DNA from: Pseudarthrobacter sp. Fe7 | GTDB taxonomy: Bacteria; Actinomycetota; Actinomycetes; Actinomycetales; Micrococcaceae | Direction: 5' to 3' | Assembly (NCBI GenBank): GCA_024372495.1 | Contig: CP099977.1 | Location: 1,674,001-1,738,000 of the forward strand | Length of the DNA stretch: 64,000 nt | Shown: positions 9,508 to 19,256 of the stretch, piece by piece | Layout: every line of letters begins with the position of its first letter | Position numbering within the stretch: position 1 is the stretch's first letter | The notes under the pieces: model-generated | What the model was told of the DNA's origin: nothing | Database searches by the model: none | The model's input: only the letters and a program-made list of their open reading frames with translations | Program-made: the position numbers and the translations under genes

Positions 9508-11291
9508 ATGTGTGGCATAGCCGGAGAAATCGCATTCAACGGCAGGGCGGCATCGGGGGAAGCAGTTCTGAAGATCATGGAGGCCATGGCCTCCCGGGGA
9601 CCTGACGGAAGGGGAAGCTGGAACGGCGGCTGGGTCGCGTTGGGCCACCGGCGGCTCAGCGTCATCGACCTCTCCGATGCGGCCGCGCAGCCCATGGAGG
9701 ACGACGGTGGCCTGGCCATCGCCTTTAACGGCTGCATCTACAACTACCAGGAGCCTCCACCGTGAGCTAGAGCCCGAGTACCGCTTCCGCTCCACCAGCG
9801 ACACCGAGGTGATCCTCAAGGCGTACCGGAAGTGGGGTGACGACTTTGTCCACCACCTGGCGGGCATGTTTGCAATCGCCATTTACGATCCGCAGCGCGA
9901 TGTTGTCCTCCTGGTCCGGGACCGGCTGGGCATCAAGCCGCTCTACGTCTCCCAAGTGCCGGGGAAAATGCGCTTCGCGTCCACGCTGCCCGCGCTCGTC
10001 GCCTCGGGCGGGATCGATACCGGCATTGACGAGGTGGCGCTGCACCACTACCTGAGCTGGCATTCGATCGTTCCGGCGCCGCGCACCATCCTGCGCGGTG
10101 TCCAGAAGCTGCCGGCAGCCACCATCCGCACCATCCGCGCCGACGGCACTTGGCAGGACCGCGAGTACTGGCGGCCTGACTACACGCGGAAGCCTGGGCA
10201 TGCGGGCTGGACCGCCGCCGACTGGCAGGATGCCGTGCGGGATTCGCTGCGGACGGCCGTACGACGCCGGATGGTTGCCGACGTGCCGGTGGGCGTCCTT
10301 TTGTCCGGGGGACTGGACTCAAGCCTCCTGGTTGCCCTGCTCGCCGAAGAGGGCCAGCACGGACTGTCCACGTTCAGCATCGGGTTCGACGACGGCGCCG
10401 GCGGGGACGCGGGGAACGAGTTTGAGTACTCGGACCTGGTGGCGCGGGAATTCGGTACCCGGCACGAGCGGCTGCACGTGCCCACGGCTGATTTTGCGCC
10501 GTCCATCGGCGACGCCCTGGATGCCATGTCCGAGCCCATGGCCAGCCACGACGTAACCGCCTTCCACCTGCTCTCCGATACGGTGTCCAGGCACCTGAAG
10601 GTGGTGCAGTGCGGGCAGGGCGCCGACGAGGTGTTCGGTGGATACGGCTACCACCAGCCGTTGGCCGGTGTGCCGCGGGACCAGGCGCTGACAGCATTCA
10701 CCGCCTCCTTCGTTGACCACAGCCACGAGGATCTCCTGGCCATTGTGGAACCGGAGTGGCTGGCCGGCTTCGACGTCAGCGGCCGGGTACTGGCGGACCA
10801 GGCTGGCCGCGCCGGGCGCCGGGACCGCGCTGGATGCCGTCCTCCGGCTCGATACCCACCTGCTGATGGTGGACGATCCGGTGAAGCGGCTGGACAACAT
10901 GAGCATGGCCTGGGGGCTCGAAGCGCGGGTACCGTTCCTGGACCACGACCTGGTGGAACTGGCCGCGTCCTGCCCGCCGGAACTTAAGGCAACCCAGGGC
11001 GGCAAAGGCATCCTGAAGGACCTGGGCCGCCAGCTGCTGCCGGCAGCCGTAATCGACAGGCCCAAGGGGTACTTCCCGGTCCCGGCCCTGCGGCACCTGG
11101 AGGAACCGTTCATCACCATGGTCACCGACGCCCTCCACGCTCCCGAGGCCAAGCAGCGAGGACTGTTCCGGCCGTCATACATCGACGGGCTCCTTGAGGA
11201 CCCCAACAGCCAGCGCACCCCGGTCAAAAGCAACGTCCTGTGGCAGTTCGCGCTGCTGGAAATGTGGCTGCAGCACCACGGGGTGGGGTAG
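9508..11291 (+). CDS. AsnB-family amidotransferase resembling N-acetylglutaminylglutamine amidotransferase
   Basis: Two-domain glutamine-dependent amide ligase. The N-terminal Ntn domain begins MCGIAGE, with Cys2 as nucleophile, and includes AFNGCIYNYQEL. The synthetase domain has the PP-loop VLLSGGLDSSLL and QGADEVFGGYGYHQPL. Stretches such as HYLSWHSIVPAPRTILRGVQ are closer to the N-acetylglutaminylglutamine (NAGGN) enzyme than to ordinary asparagine synthetase, as far as I can judge by recall. Insertions at 9752-9756 and 10800-10804 break the frame; repaired length is about 593. The acetyltransferase and peptidase that usually accompany NAGGN synthesis are absent here. It shares a likely operon with the decarboxylase. 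Confidence 0.75.
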
Positions 11292-11354
11292 GCGTGGCGT
11301 TACCTCCGGACCCGGGCCAGGACGTGCTGGCGGAGCGGCACCCAGGATGACCGG

Positions 11355-12260
11355 TCAGCGCAAGGGTGTGCCCGGGCGTCGTGCGGCGAACGCGAACAGT
11401 GACGTGGTAGCCACGGTGGCCAGGTACCCCGCGATCACGATCAGCGAGATGCCCGCCCAAAAGTAGTTGGTGGTGCTGGTTTCCTGCCAGGGGCTCGGCG
11501 CGATCCGGAGCAGCGAATACACCGCCACGCCGGCCGAGGCCAGGCCGATCAGCACCGGCAGCGTGAGCCAGATCCGGGCCGAGCCGGGGTGCTCGCCGAA
11601 CCCGTCCCATTCGTTCCAGGACCCGCGCCGAAGGATCAGCCAGCCGGCCGGAATCATGAACGCGCCCACCAGCAGGAACGCGGCCACCACGTCCGCGGGC
11701 CGGTGCCACTGGTTGATGAGGGTGGACACCCCGGACGCGATGGCAAAGGAGCCGCCAATGAAACCGGCAATGGGCCGCCACCGCGGGGACGCCATCAGGA
11801 ACACGGCCGCAGCGGCGGACGCCGCCAGCGTGGTGTGGCCGGACGGCAGCGAGTTCAGCTCCAGGGTCAGCACGCCTTTGTCCGGCCGCGCCGGCAGCAG
11901 GTCCTTCAGCACCTGCGTGGCCACGTTCGCACCGATGCAGGCTGCCACGGCAATCCCGGCTTCGGCCCAGTGCCGCCGGATCACGGTGACAAAGAGGACC
12001 ACGACGGCGGCCATCACCAGCGAAATGGTGGGCAGCCAGTCGAGGAACTGGGTAGCGGCCTTGCCCGCGGGCCCGTGGATCTCCACCGCCTCCACCAGCG
12101 CGGACTCATCGATGAACTGGCCCGTGGTGGTCTGGACAAAGAAATAGTAGGTGGCAACCAGCCCGGCGATGCATGCCATCGTGGACAGCACGAACAGGAA
12201 CGCCGCGCCCGGGGCGGGCCGGGCCGGGGTCCTGGTGGAGAGTTGCCGTGAAGAAGTCAT
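11355..12260 (-). CDS. PAP2-family membrane phosphatase
   Basis: Integral membrane phosphatase of the type 2 phosphatidic acid phosphatase family. The three motifs are visible: KDLLPARPDK, LPSGHTTLAASA and the third with the catalytic His in INQWHRPADV. About six membrane helices surround them, with extra C-terminal helices. The start is taken as ATG 12260 (MTSSRQLS); an earlier start at 12278 is possible. Probable substrates are undecaprenyl pyrophosphate or a phospholipid phosphate. The gene follows an MFS gene on the same strand with a 36-bp gap and converges on the amidotransferase gene. Confidence 0.82.
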   Translation of the reverse strand: MTSSRQLSTRTPARPAPGAAFLFVLSTMACIAGLVATYYFFVQTTTGQFIDESALVEAVEIHGPAGKAATQFLDWLPTISLVMAAVVVLFVTVIRRHWAEAGIAVAACIGANVATQVLKDLLPARPDKGVLTLELNSLPSGHTTLAASAAAAVFLMASPRWRPIAGFIGGSFAIASGVSTLINQWHRPADVVAAFLLVGAFMIPAGWLILRRGSWNEWDGFGEHPGSARIWLTLPVLIGLASAGVAVYSLLRIAPSPWQETSTTNYFWAGISLIVIAGYLATVATTSLFAFAARRPGTPLR

Positions 12261-12296
12261 CGCGGTTAAGGGTGACACAAAAAACTGGAAGGCCGC

Positions 12297-13479
12297 TCAG
12301 GAGCCGGATTTGACCGGATCCAGGCGGGGGATGCTGGCTGCGGCCACCAGCAACGCCAGCGCACCCAGCCCGAATGGCAGGGCCGTGGCCGTGGCGATGC
12401 CGCCCACCAACAGGGGTCCGCCGGCGTCGCCCAGTTCGCGCCCCAACTCTGCCGAGCCCATGGTCCGGCCCACCCGCTCCGGCGGCGTGGTGTCCGCCAG
12501 GTGCGCGAAGCCAAGCGGGGTGGCTACGCCGATGCCCGCGCCAATGCAGGCAGCGGCAACAAAGATGGTGACCACTCCGGGGGCGGCCGCCACCAAACCT
12601 ACGCCGGCGGCAATCAGCAGCAGGCCCGTCGTCGTGCCCTTGTTGTCGGTCACGGCATGCCGGTCCCGGAGCCTGCCGATCCAGGGCTGGGTGAGGACCG
12701 AGCCAAGTGCCACCACACTCACCGCGGCCGTCCCGGCGAAGGCGTCCAGGCCGTGGCGCGTAGCCAGCGCCGGGAGGAAACCGACGGCTGCACCGAGCGC
12801 GCCGGTCGAGGCGGCAAGCACCAGCGTGGGAACCAGGAACCGGCGCTCCCCCACCTGCCGCGCCAGGTCCATCACGGTGTACCGCTTCCGCGGCAGCGGC
12901 TCCAGGTGTGGAACTGCCACCAGCACCCACACCGCCGTGGCCGCCGCCAGCGCCGACAGCGTGCCGAACAGCAGGGGAAGCCGCCGGCCAGTATCAGGCC
13001 CGCGCCCAGCGGGGACCAACGATGTAGCCAAGGCTCTTCCAGGACCCGTACCGGCCAAAGTAGGTGCCCGCCTTTCCGCCGCGGGCCATCCTTGCCACCA
13101 TGGCGGACGAGGACGGCGAGAACGCCGATGCCGCCGCGCCCTGTCCGAGCCGGGCCAGGGCCAGGATGAGCGGATCGGCTGCGCCGAGGCCGATCAGGGA
13201 CAGCGCGGCGAAGGCGAGCAGGCCGCCGACGATCACGGGTTTGGCGCCGAGGCGGTCGCTGAGGGCACCGAAGACCGGCTTGAGGAACACTTCGGCAACG
13301 TCGTAGAGGGCCAGCAGGATGCCGAGGTTCAGGAGGGTCAAGCCGATGTTTCCGCTCTGCGCTCCCAGCCCCGCCGCAATGCTGTGCGCACCAAACGCCG
13401 TGACGAACCCCGCCCCGTACAGCGGTGCCGTGGACGAACCGGTGGCCTGCGCATGCGGCAGGGGTCTGTCGGAGTTCAC
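12297..13479 (-). CDS. MFS transporter
   Basis: Major facilitator permease, about 394 residues after repair, with roughly twelve helices. The loop LKPVFGALSDRLGAKPVIVGG between helices 2 and 3 is the MFS signature, followed by LGQGAAASAFSPSSSAMVARM. The frame breaks twice between 12980 and 13015, each time as if one base were missing, in the region that should read GYIVGP...GAGLILAGG. GTG 13479 is taken as start; ATG 13521 is an alternative. Exporter rather than importer is likely, since it lies divergent from an ABC exporter operon, but the substrate is unknown. Confidence 0.75.
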
Positions 13480-13497
13480 ACTTGGGACTTTAGTACC

Positions 13498-13513
13498 TTC
13501 ACAAACTTGTGAA
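13498..13513. promoter_or_regulatory. Palindromic operator between the MFS and ABC operons
   Basis: TTCACAAACTTGTGAA has arms TTCACAA and TTGTGAA around a two-base centre, and lies midway in the 53-bp gap between the MFS start and the ABC ATPase start. The size and position are those of a repressor dimer site that would control both directions. The GbsR/MarR-like protein encoded at 16143 in the same operon is the obvious candidate ligand. Confidence 0.6.
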
Positions 13514-13532
13514 AACTCCAAAGACTTGGACC

Positions 13533-14521
13533 ATGACCACCGTTGTCAAGACAGCGAACCTGCATAAGCACTTTGGCCGGGTCAAGGCCCTTGACGGGCT
13601 GGACCTGGAAGTCCGGCGGGGGAAATCCACGGATTCCTCGGCCCCAACGGCGCGGGGAAATCCACCACCCTGCGCGTCCTCCTGGGCCTTGCCAGGGCCA
13701 CCTCCGGCTCGGCAACTGTCCTCGGTTTTGAGCCCTGGACCCAGGCGGTGGAACTGCACCGCCGGCTGGCTTACGTCCCCGGGGATGTCCGGCTCTGGCC
13801 CAACCTGTCCGGCGGCGAAACCATCGACCTGCTCTCCCGGCTGCGGGGCGGCACGGTGGACGGTGCCGCGTACCGCGGCCGGAAGGACCACCTGTGCCAG
13901 GTGTTCGACTTCGACCCGGCGAAGAAGGGACGTGCCTACTCCAAGGGCAACCGGCAAAAGGTGGCCCTGATCGCGGCACTCGCCACGGAGGCCGAGCTCT
14001 ACCTGCTGGACGAGCCCACAAGCGGCCTTGACCCGCTCATGGAGGAGGTATTCCGCCGGGAGCTGCTCGCCGCCGTCGGCCGCGGCGCCACGGTGCTGCT
14101 CTCCAGCCACATCCTCTCCGAGGTGGAGGTGCTGTGCCACCGCGTAAGCATCATCCGCGCCGGCAGGATCGTCGACGGCGGCACGCTTGACTCCCTGCGG
14201 CACCTGGCAAGGTCCGAAGTTTCCTTCGCCGCGGACGGTCTGGACGCGGAGGCCCTGGCCCGGCTGGGCGCGGTGCACGACCTGACGCTCGACGCCGGGC
14301 GGGTACGGTTCAGCGCCGACTCGGACCGGATAGCGGAGGTGCTTCCCACGCTGGGGGCCCTGGGGGTGCAGGGCCTGACGATCGTCCCGCCGTCGCTGGA
14401 GGAGCTGTTCCTGCGGCACTACGGGGACACGCCGGCCAACGCTGCCACCCAGGCCGCCGCGCCCGGTGAAGATCATCACGGTTCCCGGCGGCACCTGCTC
14501 GGCGCGAGGGGGCGGAGCTGA
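13533..14521 (+). CDS. ABC exporter ATPase
   Basis: ATPase of a two-gene ABC-2 type exporter. It has LGPNGAGKSTTLR (Walker A), an unusual signature region with YSKGNRQKVALIAAL in place of LSGGQ, and Walker B ELYLLDEPTSGLDPL. The KGNRQK form is seen in ATPases of multidrug or antibiotic exporters in actinomycetes. One G is missing in the run near 13621; repair gives EVRRGEIHGFLGPNG and about 329 residues. The ATG at 13533 sits 20 bp from the divergent operator. The permease begins one base after its stop. Confidence 0.82.
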
Positions 14522-14522
14522 C

Positions 14523-16146
14523 ATGGCCGCCCTCCTGGTCCTCTGGGGCCAGCGGCTGCGCCGGGACCGCTGGCAACTGACCAGCCTGGGTGCTCGCCAT
14601 CGGGGCGTTCGCGCTGTTAGCGGCCGCCGCCGTCACGCAGACCTACGGCAACGTGGCCAGCCGCACCGAGATCCTGCAGGTGGCAATCGCCACGCCCGCC
14701 ATCCTGATGCTCCGCGGCCTTCCCCGCGGTGCGGACCAGGGGGCCTTCACGTTCTTCCTGATCTACGCGTTCCTTGCCCTGCTGGCAGGCCTGATGAGCA
14801 CATTCCTGGCGGTGCGCCACACGCGGGCGGACGAGGAAACCGGCACGGCGGAGCTCGTCGCAGCCACACCTGCGGGGCGGCTGCTGCCCAATACCGCCAC
14901 CCTGCTGCACGGCATCACAGCCAACGTCCTGGTGGCGCTCGCCGTCTTCGCCGGCTTCGCCGCGCAAGGCTTGGACCCGCAGGGTTCCCTGACCGCCGGG
15001 GCCGCCACGGGCGCCGTCGGGCTCGCCTTCCTTGGCGTGGGGCTGCTGGTGGCGCAGTTCATGGGCACCTCACGCGGGGCGAACGGAATCTCCGCCGCGC
15101 TGGTGGTCCTGGCCTACGTCCTGCGCGGGATCGGGGACGCCACCGGAACCCCGGGGGCGGGCGGGACCACCATGACCGAGGGCGCGGCCGCCTGGTTCTC
15201 ACCCATCGGCTGGGGCCAGCAAACCTTCGCCTACTCCGGGAACCGGGCCTGGCCGCTGCTCCTGGTGGTGGGACTCGCCGTGGCCTGCCTCGCGGCGGCG
15301 TGGCTCATCCTGGGCGTCCGTGACACCGGTGCGAGCCTCTGGGGCACCCGGCCTGGACGCGCAGCTGCCCGGCCCGGACTTCGAAACCCGGCGGCGCTGG
15401 CCTTGCGGCTGCAGTCCGGGTCCATCATCGGCTGGGGTCTCAGCGGCCTGGCCCTGGGCCTGCTGGCGGGTTCGCTTGGAAAGGCGATTGCCGCCGTCGA
15501 TACGCCTGACACGAACATCACCGCGGTGCTCCGGGCCATGCTCCAGGCGCAGGGGACCTCCCTGACCCAGCTCATGGTCTCGGTCCTGTTCCTGATGGCC
15601 GGGGTCCTGGCGGCAGCCTGCGCACTGCAGGCGGTGATCAGGCTGCGGCAGGAGGAAGCGGCCGGAACCGCTGAACTCCTGCTGTCCGCTCCGGTGGGGC
15701 GGGTCAGGTGGCTTGCCGGCTACCTGCTGCTGGGAGCGGTGGCCGTGCTGCTGGTGGTGGGCCTGGCGTGGGTGGGTGCCTGGGCCACACTCACCGGAAC
15801 CGGTGATGCCTCCATGCCGGCCGACGCGCTCTGGCAAACCGCCGTGGCACAGCTGCCGGCGGCACTGATCTACCTGGCCGTGCCCGCCCTGGTGTTCGTC
15901 CTGTGGCCCTCGGCGACCGCCGCCATGAGCTGGGCACTGCTGGCCCTGGGCGTGCTGCTGGGTATTTTCGGGGGCATGCTGGGCATCGACCAAAGCCTGC
16001 GCGACCTGTCCCCGTTCACCCATACGCCGGTCCCGCACGGAGCCGGCACCGACTGGAGCGGCGCGTGGTGGATGCTGGCAATCGCCGCAGCTGCCGCAGG
16101 CCTGGCTGTTGCGGTGATGCGGCGGCGGGAGGTGGGCTCCGCATGA
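14523..16146 (+). CDS. ABC exporter permease (polyketide/multidrug type)
   Basis: Large membrane subunit of about 540 residues with some twelve hydrophobic segments in two similar halves. Each half has a RxxEETGTAELxxAxPxGR-like cytoplasmic loop: DEETGTAELVAATPAGR near residue 100 and QEEAAGTAELLLSAPVGR near residue 380. This internal repeat is typical of actinobacterial exporters annotated as polyketide antibiotic transporters. An insertion at 14583-14587 (AGCCT for AGCT) breaks the frame 20 codons in; repair gives QLTSWVLAIGAFALL. It overlaps the regulator gene by four bases (ATGA). Confidence 0.8.
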
Positions 16147-16691
16147 GCACCGACGCCGATCTGGCTGCGCGGGTTTCCGCCGCTTTTCCTGCCGCTGCTG
16201 CCGCTGCTGCCGCCGGGGATGCTGCCGCCGGCGGCGGAGCCACGGCCGCCGCCGCCGAAAGGACGGCAGCTGCCTTCGCCGCGGCAGGGTTCCCCAAGAT
16301 GCCGGCGCGGGCGCTGCTGGCCCTCGTGTCGTCGGAGCAGGGGAGCCTCACCGCTGCAGAGCTCGCGGAGCGGCTGGGCGCCAGCGCCGCCGCCGTCTCG
16401 GGGGCAGTGCGGTACCTGCAGACCGTGGGTTTCGTGCACCGGGTGTCCCAGCCCGGCAGCCGCCGCGATCTCTACGCCCTGCACCGGGACGAGTGGTATG
16501 TGGTGTCCATGCGGAACAGCCCCGTCTACGAAAAGCTTGCCGCGCTGACTGACGCAACCGCGGAAACACTGCCGGAAGGATCGGACGCCCGGGCCCGGGT
16601 TGCAGACATGGCCAGGTTCTACCGGTTCCTCAACTCCCGGATGCCGGCCCTGCTGGACGACTGGGAGCGTGAGCGGGAGGCCGCGCCGTGA
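16143..16691 (+). CDS. GbsR/MarR-type transcriptional regulator
   Basis: A 182-residue winged-helix regulator. The N-terminus is a low-complexity Ala-rich run (about residues 10-40), then PKMPARALLALVSSEQGSLTAAELAERLGASAAAVSGAVRYLQ, shown here only to mark the helix-turn-helix near residues 65-95, followed by the wing region GSRRDLYAL. The C-terminal helices probably mediate dimerisation. It overlaps both neighbours by four bases (ATGA and GTGA). It most likely represses its own operon and the divergent MFS gene through the palindrome at 13498-13513. Confidence 0.78.
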   Translation: MSTDADLAARVSAAFPAAAAAAAAGDAAAGGGATAAAAERTAAAFAAAGFPKMPARALLALVSSEQGSLTAAELAERLGASAAAVSGAVRYLQTVGFVHRVSQPGSRRDLYALHRDEWYVVSMRNSPVYEKLAALTDATAETLPEGSDARARVADMARFYRFLNSRMPALLDDWEREREAAP

Positions 16692-17704
16692 CCATCATCG
16701 ACAACGCGGTCTATGTGAACGGGCTGCGCACGCAGGACCCGGAAGACCTTGACGAGACCTACTTCCTGCTCCGGCAGCGTGAAGGCATGGCATGGATCGG
16801 CCTGTACCGGCCTGACGCCGCGGAACTGCAGTCCGTCGGCGAGGAATTCGACCTCAACGCCCTGGCCATCGAGGACGCCCTCGCCGGCCACCAGCGGGCC
16901 AAGCTGGAGCACTACGGCGAGTGCCTGTTCCTGGTGCTCCGGCCCGCCAGGTACCGGGACAACGAGGAAAAGGTGGACTTCGGCGAGATCCATGTCTTTG
17001 CCGGCGACGACTACGTTGTCACCGTCCGGCACGCCGAATCGCCGGACCTGGCCAGGGTCCGACGCCGGATGGAGGCCATGCCGGACTTCCTGGCCCTGGG
17101 CCCGGACGCGGTGCTCTACGGCATCCTGGACCAGGTGGTGGATGAATACGAGCCGGTGGTGGCGGGCCTGGAAAACGACATTGACGAGATCGAGGACGAC
17201 CTTTTCGGCGCGGACCCCGAGGTATCCCGCAGGATTTATGAACTGTCGCGCCAGGTCATCACGTTCCAGCGCGCCACCAGCCCGCTCGCGGGTATCCTGC
17301 AGGCCTTGATCGCCGGAACCCCGGACCGTGAGCAGGCCACTGAGCTTCGGGACCACTACCGGGACGTCCTGGACCACGTCATCCGGCTCAACGAGCGGGT
17401 GGCGTCCTTCCGCGCCTTGCTCCAGAACGCGCTCGCCGTCAACGCCGCCCTGGTGGCCCAGCGGCAAAACGATGAAATGCAGCGCATGACGGAGTCCAGT
17501 TTTGAACAGAACGAGCAGGTCAAGCGGATCTCATCCTGGGCTGCCATCCTGTTTGCTCCCACGCTGGTGGCTTCGATCTACGGCATGAACTTCACCAATA
17601 TGCCCGAGCTGGCGTGGACCTATGGCTACCCCTACGCAATGGGCCTGATGGTGGCCATGGGACTGGTGCTCTACCTGGCGTTCAAGCACAACAAGTGGAT
17701 CTGA
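16688..17704 (+). CDS. corA: CorA-family magnesium/cobalt transporter
   Basis: Divalent-cation channel of 338 residues. A long acidic cytoplasmic domain precedes two C-terminal helices. The first helix ends in the diagnostic YGMNF motif (FAPTLVASIYGMNFTNMPEL), and a basic tail closes the protein (FKHNKWI). The GTG start overlaps the regulator stop, so it is the last gene of the exporter operon, an unusual partner for CorA. It is intact without repair. Mg2+ is the usual substrate; Co2+ or Ni2+ is possible. Confidence 0.9.
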   Translation: MTIIDNAVYVNGLRTQDPEDLDETYFLLRQREGMAWIGLYRPDAAELQSVGEEFDLNALAIEDALAGHQRAKLEHYGECLFLVLRPARYRDNEEKVDFGEIHVFAGDDYVVTVRHAESPDLARVRRRMEAMPDFLALGPDAVLYGILDQVVDEYEPVVAGLENDIDEIEDDLFGADPEVSRRIYELSRQVITFQRATSPLAGILQALIAGTPDREQATELRDHYRDVLDHVIRLNERVASFRALLQNALAVNAALVAQRQNDEMQRMTESSFEQNEQVKRISSWAAILFAPTLVASIYGMNFTNMPELAWTYGYPYAMGLMVAMGLVLYLAFKHNKWI

Positions 17705-17759
17705 GCCGCCTCGCGGCGGCCACCCTTCCAGCTTCATGCCCTACCATGGTCTACGAATC

Positions 17760-17773
17760 CTAAGCCTGCTTAG
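17760..17773. promoter_or_regulatory. Palindrome TAAGC-N2-GCTTA, site 2
   Basis: CTAAGCCTGCTTAG is a 14-bp near-perfect palindrome 40 bp before the Nramp start, the right place for an operator over the promoter. It matches sites at 7830-7841 and 52104-52117. A metal-responsive repressor is one possibility given the downstream gene. Confidence 0.55.
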
Positions 17774-17813
17774 TAATTGCGGCTTGGTACTCGACGGTGA
17801 TGGAGAGAACTGG

Positions 17814-19166
17814 ATGAGCAAGGCCGAAACGACCGGACGGCCCCAAGGTGCCGGTGCGGCAACCGCGGCGGCACGGCGGTCCCTCCTGCGCCGCTTCGGT
17901 TCCCTCCTTGGGCCCGGCCTGGTGACCGGTGCTGCGGACGATGACCCGTCGGGGATTGCCACCTATGCGCAGGCCGGGGCCACGTTTTCCAACGGCATGC
18001 TGTGGACGGCGCCGGTGGCACTGCCCATGATGATGGCGGTCCAGGAGATCTGCGACCGCACGGCGCTGGCCACCGGGGAAAGCCTTGGCAGGCTGGCCCG
18101 CCGCAAGTTTTCCCGACGCCCGCGGGTGGTGATCGCCGTGCTGATCGTTGCCCTGCTGGTGGGCAACATCCTCAATGCCGCGGCGGACCTGATGGCGATT
18201 GGGCAGGGCATGCAGGCGCTTGGCGCCGGACCGGACCACGTGTGGAGCGCTGTCGCGGGGATCGGCATTGCCGTTGCGCTCATCAGTGGCTCGTTTGCTG
18301 TCATCGCGCGGGTCTTCAAGTGGCTCTGCCTCACCCTGCTGGCGTACGTCGCTGTCCTGTTCGTCGCCAACGTGGACTGGCCTGACGTCCTTGAAGGCGT
18401 GCTGGGAATGAAGTTCAGCTTCGCCCCCGAATACCTTGGCCTGATTGTCGCAGTGCTGGGCACCACCATCTCGCCGTACCTCTTTTTCTGGCAGAGCGCC
18501 CACCGGGTCCAGGAGCTGCGCGCAGAGGACCACGGGGGCGGGGAAGCCGTAGGACTGAGGGACCGCCCGGATTCTGCCGCCGCCGCCCATACCCTCCGCA
18601 AGGCCCGGGCCGACGTGTTCATCGGAATGGTCTTCTCGGTCCTGGTCATGTTCTCGATCATGGCGGCCACGGCAGCGACCCTGGGCAAGGACGGCACCCA
18701 GGTCACTACGGCTGCCGATGTGGCCAAGGCGCTGGATCCGGTGGTAGGCCCGGCCGCCACCATCCTTTTCGCCGCCGGGTTCATCGGCACCGGCATCCTC
18801 GGCGTTCCGGTCCTCGCCGCCTCCGGCGCGGCCGGACTGGCCGGCCTTCTCGGCAAGGACTGGGGCCTGGACCTCAGCCCCCGGCGCGCGCCCTTGTTCT
18901 ACACGCTGCTGGGAGCCGGCATCATCGCCGGCGTACTCATCAGCTTCTTCTCCACCGACCCCATCGGACTCCTGGTCTTCAGCGCCACCGTCAACGGCAT
19001 AGCCGCCGCCCCTTTCCTGGTGGTCACCATGCTGATATCCCGGGACAAAGCCATCATGGGCGAGTACCGCAACGGACGGCTGGCGGCAACGCTGGGCTGG
19101 TTCACCGCGGCAGTGATGGTGGTGGCAGGCGGCATCGGCGTTTGGACAACCCTCACGGGAGCCTAG
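17814..19166 (+). CDS. NRAMP-family divalent metal transporter
   Basis: Proton-coupled metal importer family, 450 residues with about eleven helices. Helix 1 has GAADDDPSGIATYAQAG; canonical Mn/Fe transporters have DPGN here, so DPSG marks the NRAMP-related subgroup with altered selectivity. Helix 6 carries AVLGTTISPYLFFWQSAH where MnTH has the MPH motif. These differences suggest a substrate other than Mn2+, for example Mg2+ or another cation, but this is inference. GAGAG lies before ATG 17814. The second decarboxylase gene follows after 90 bp. Confidence 0.8.
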   Translation: MSKAETTGRPQGAGAATAAARRSLLRRFGSLLGPGLVTGAADDDPSGIATYAQAGATFSNGMLWTAPVALPMMMAVQEICDRTALATGESLGRLARRKFSRRPRVVIAVLIVALLVGNILNAAADLMAIGQGMQALGAGPDHVWSAVAGIGIAVALISGSFAVIARVFKWLCLTLLAYVAVLFVANVDWPDVLEGVLGMKFSFAPEYLGLIVAVLGTTISPYLFFWQSAHRVQELRAEDHGGGEAVGLRDRPDSAAAAHTLRKARADVFIGMVFSVLVMFSIMAATAATLGKDGTQVTTAADVAKALDPVVGPAATILFAAGFIGTGILGVPVLAASGAAGLAGLLGKDWGLDLSPRRAPLFYTLLGAGIIAGVLISFFSTDPIGLLVFSATVNGIAAAPFLVVTMLISRDKAIMGEYRNGRLAATLGWFTAAVMVVAGGIGVWTTLTGA

Positions 19167-19256
19167 CCGGGCGCCCGACGGTACTTCCGCCGTCGAACGC
19201 GCCGCTTTGATGCCAGCACAGGCAGTACTGATCGATCCAACGAAAGGAACAACGAC

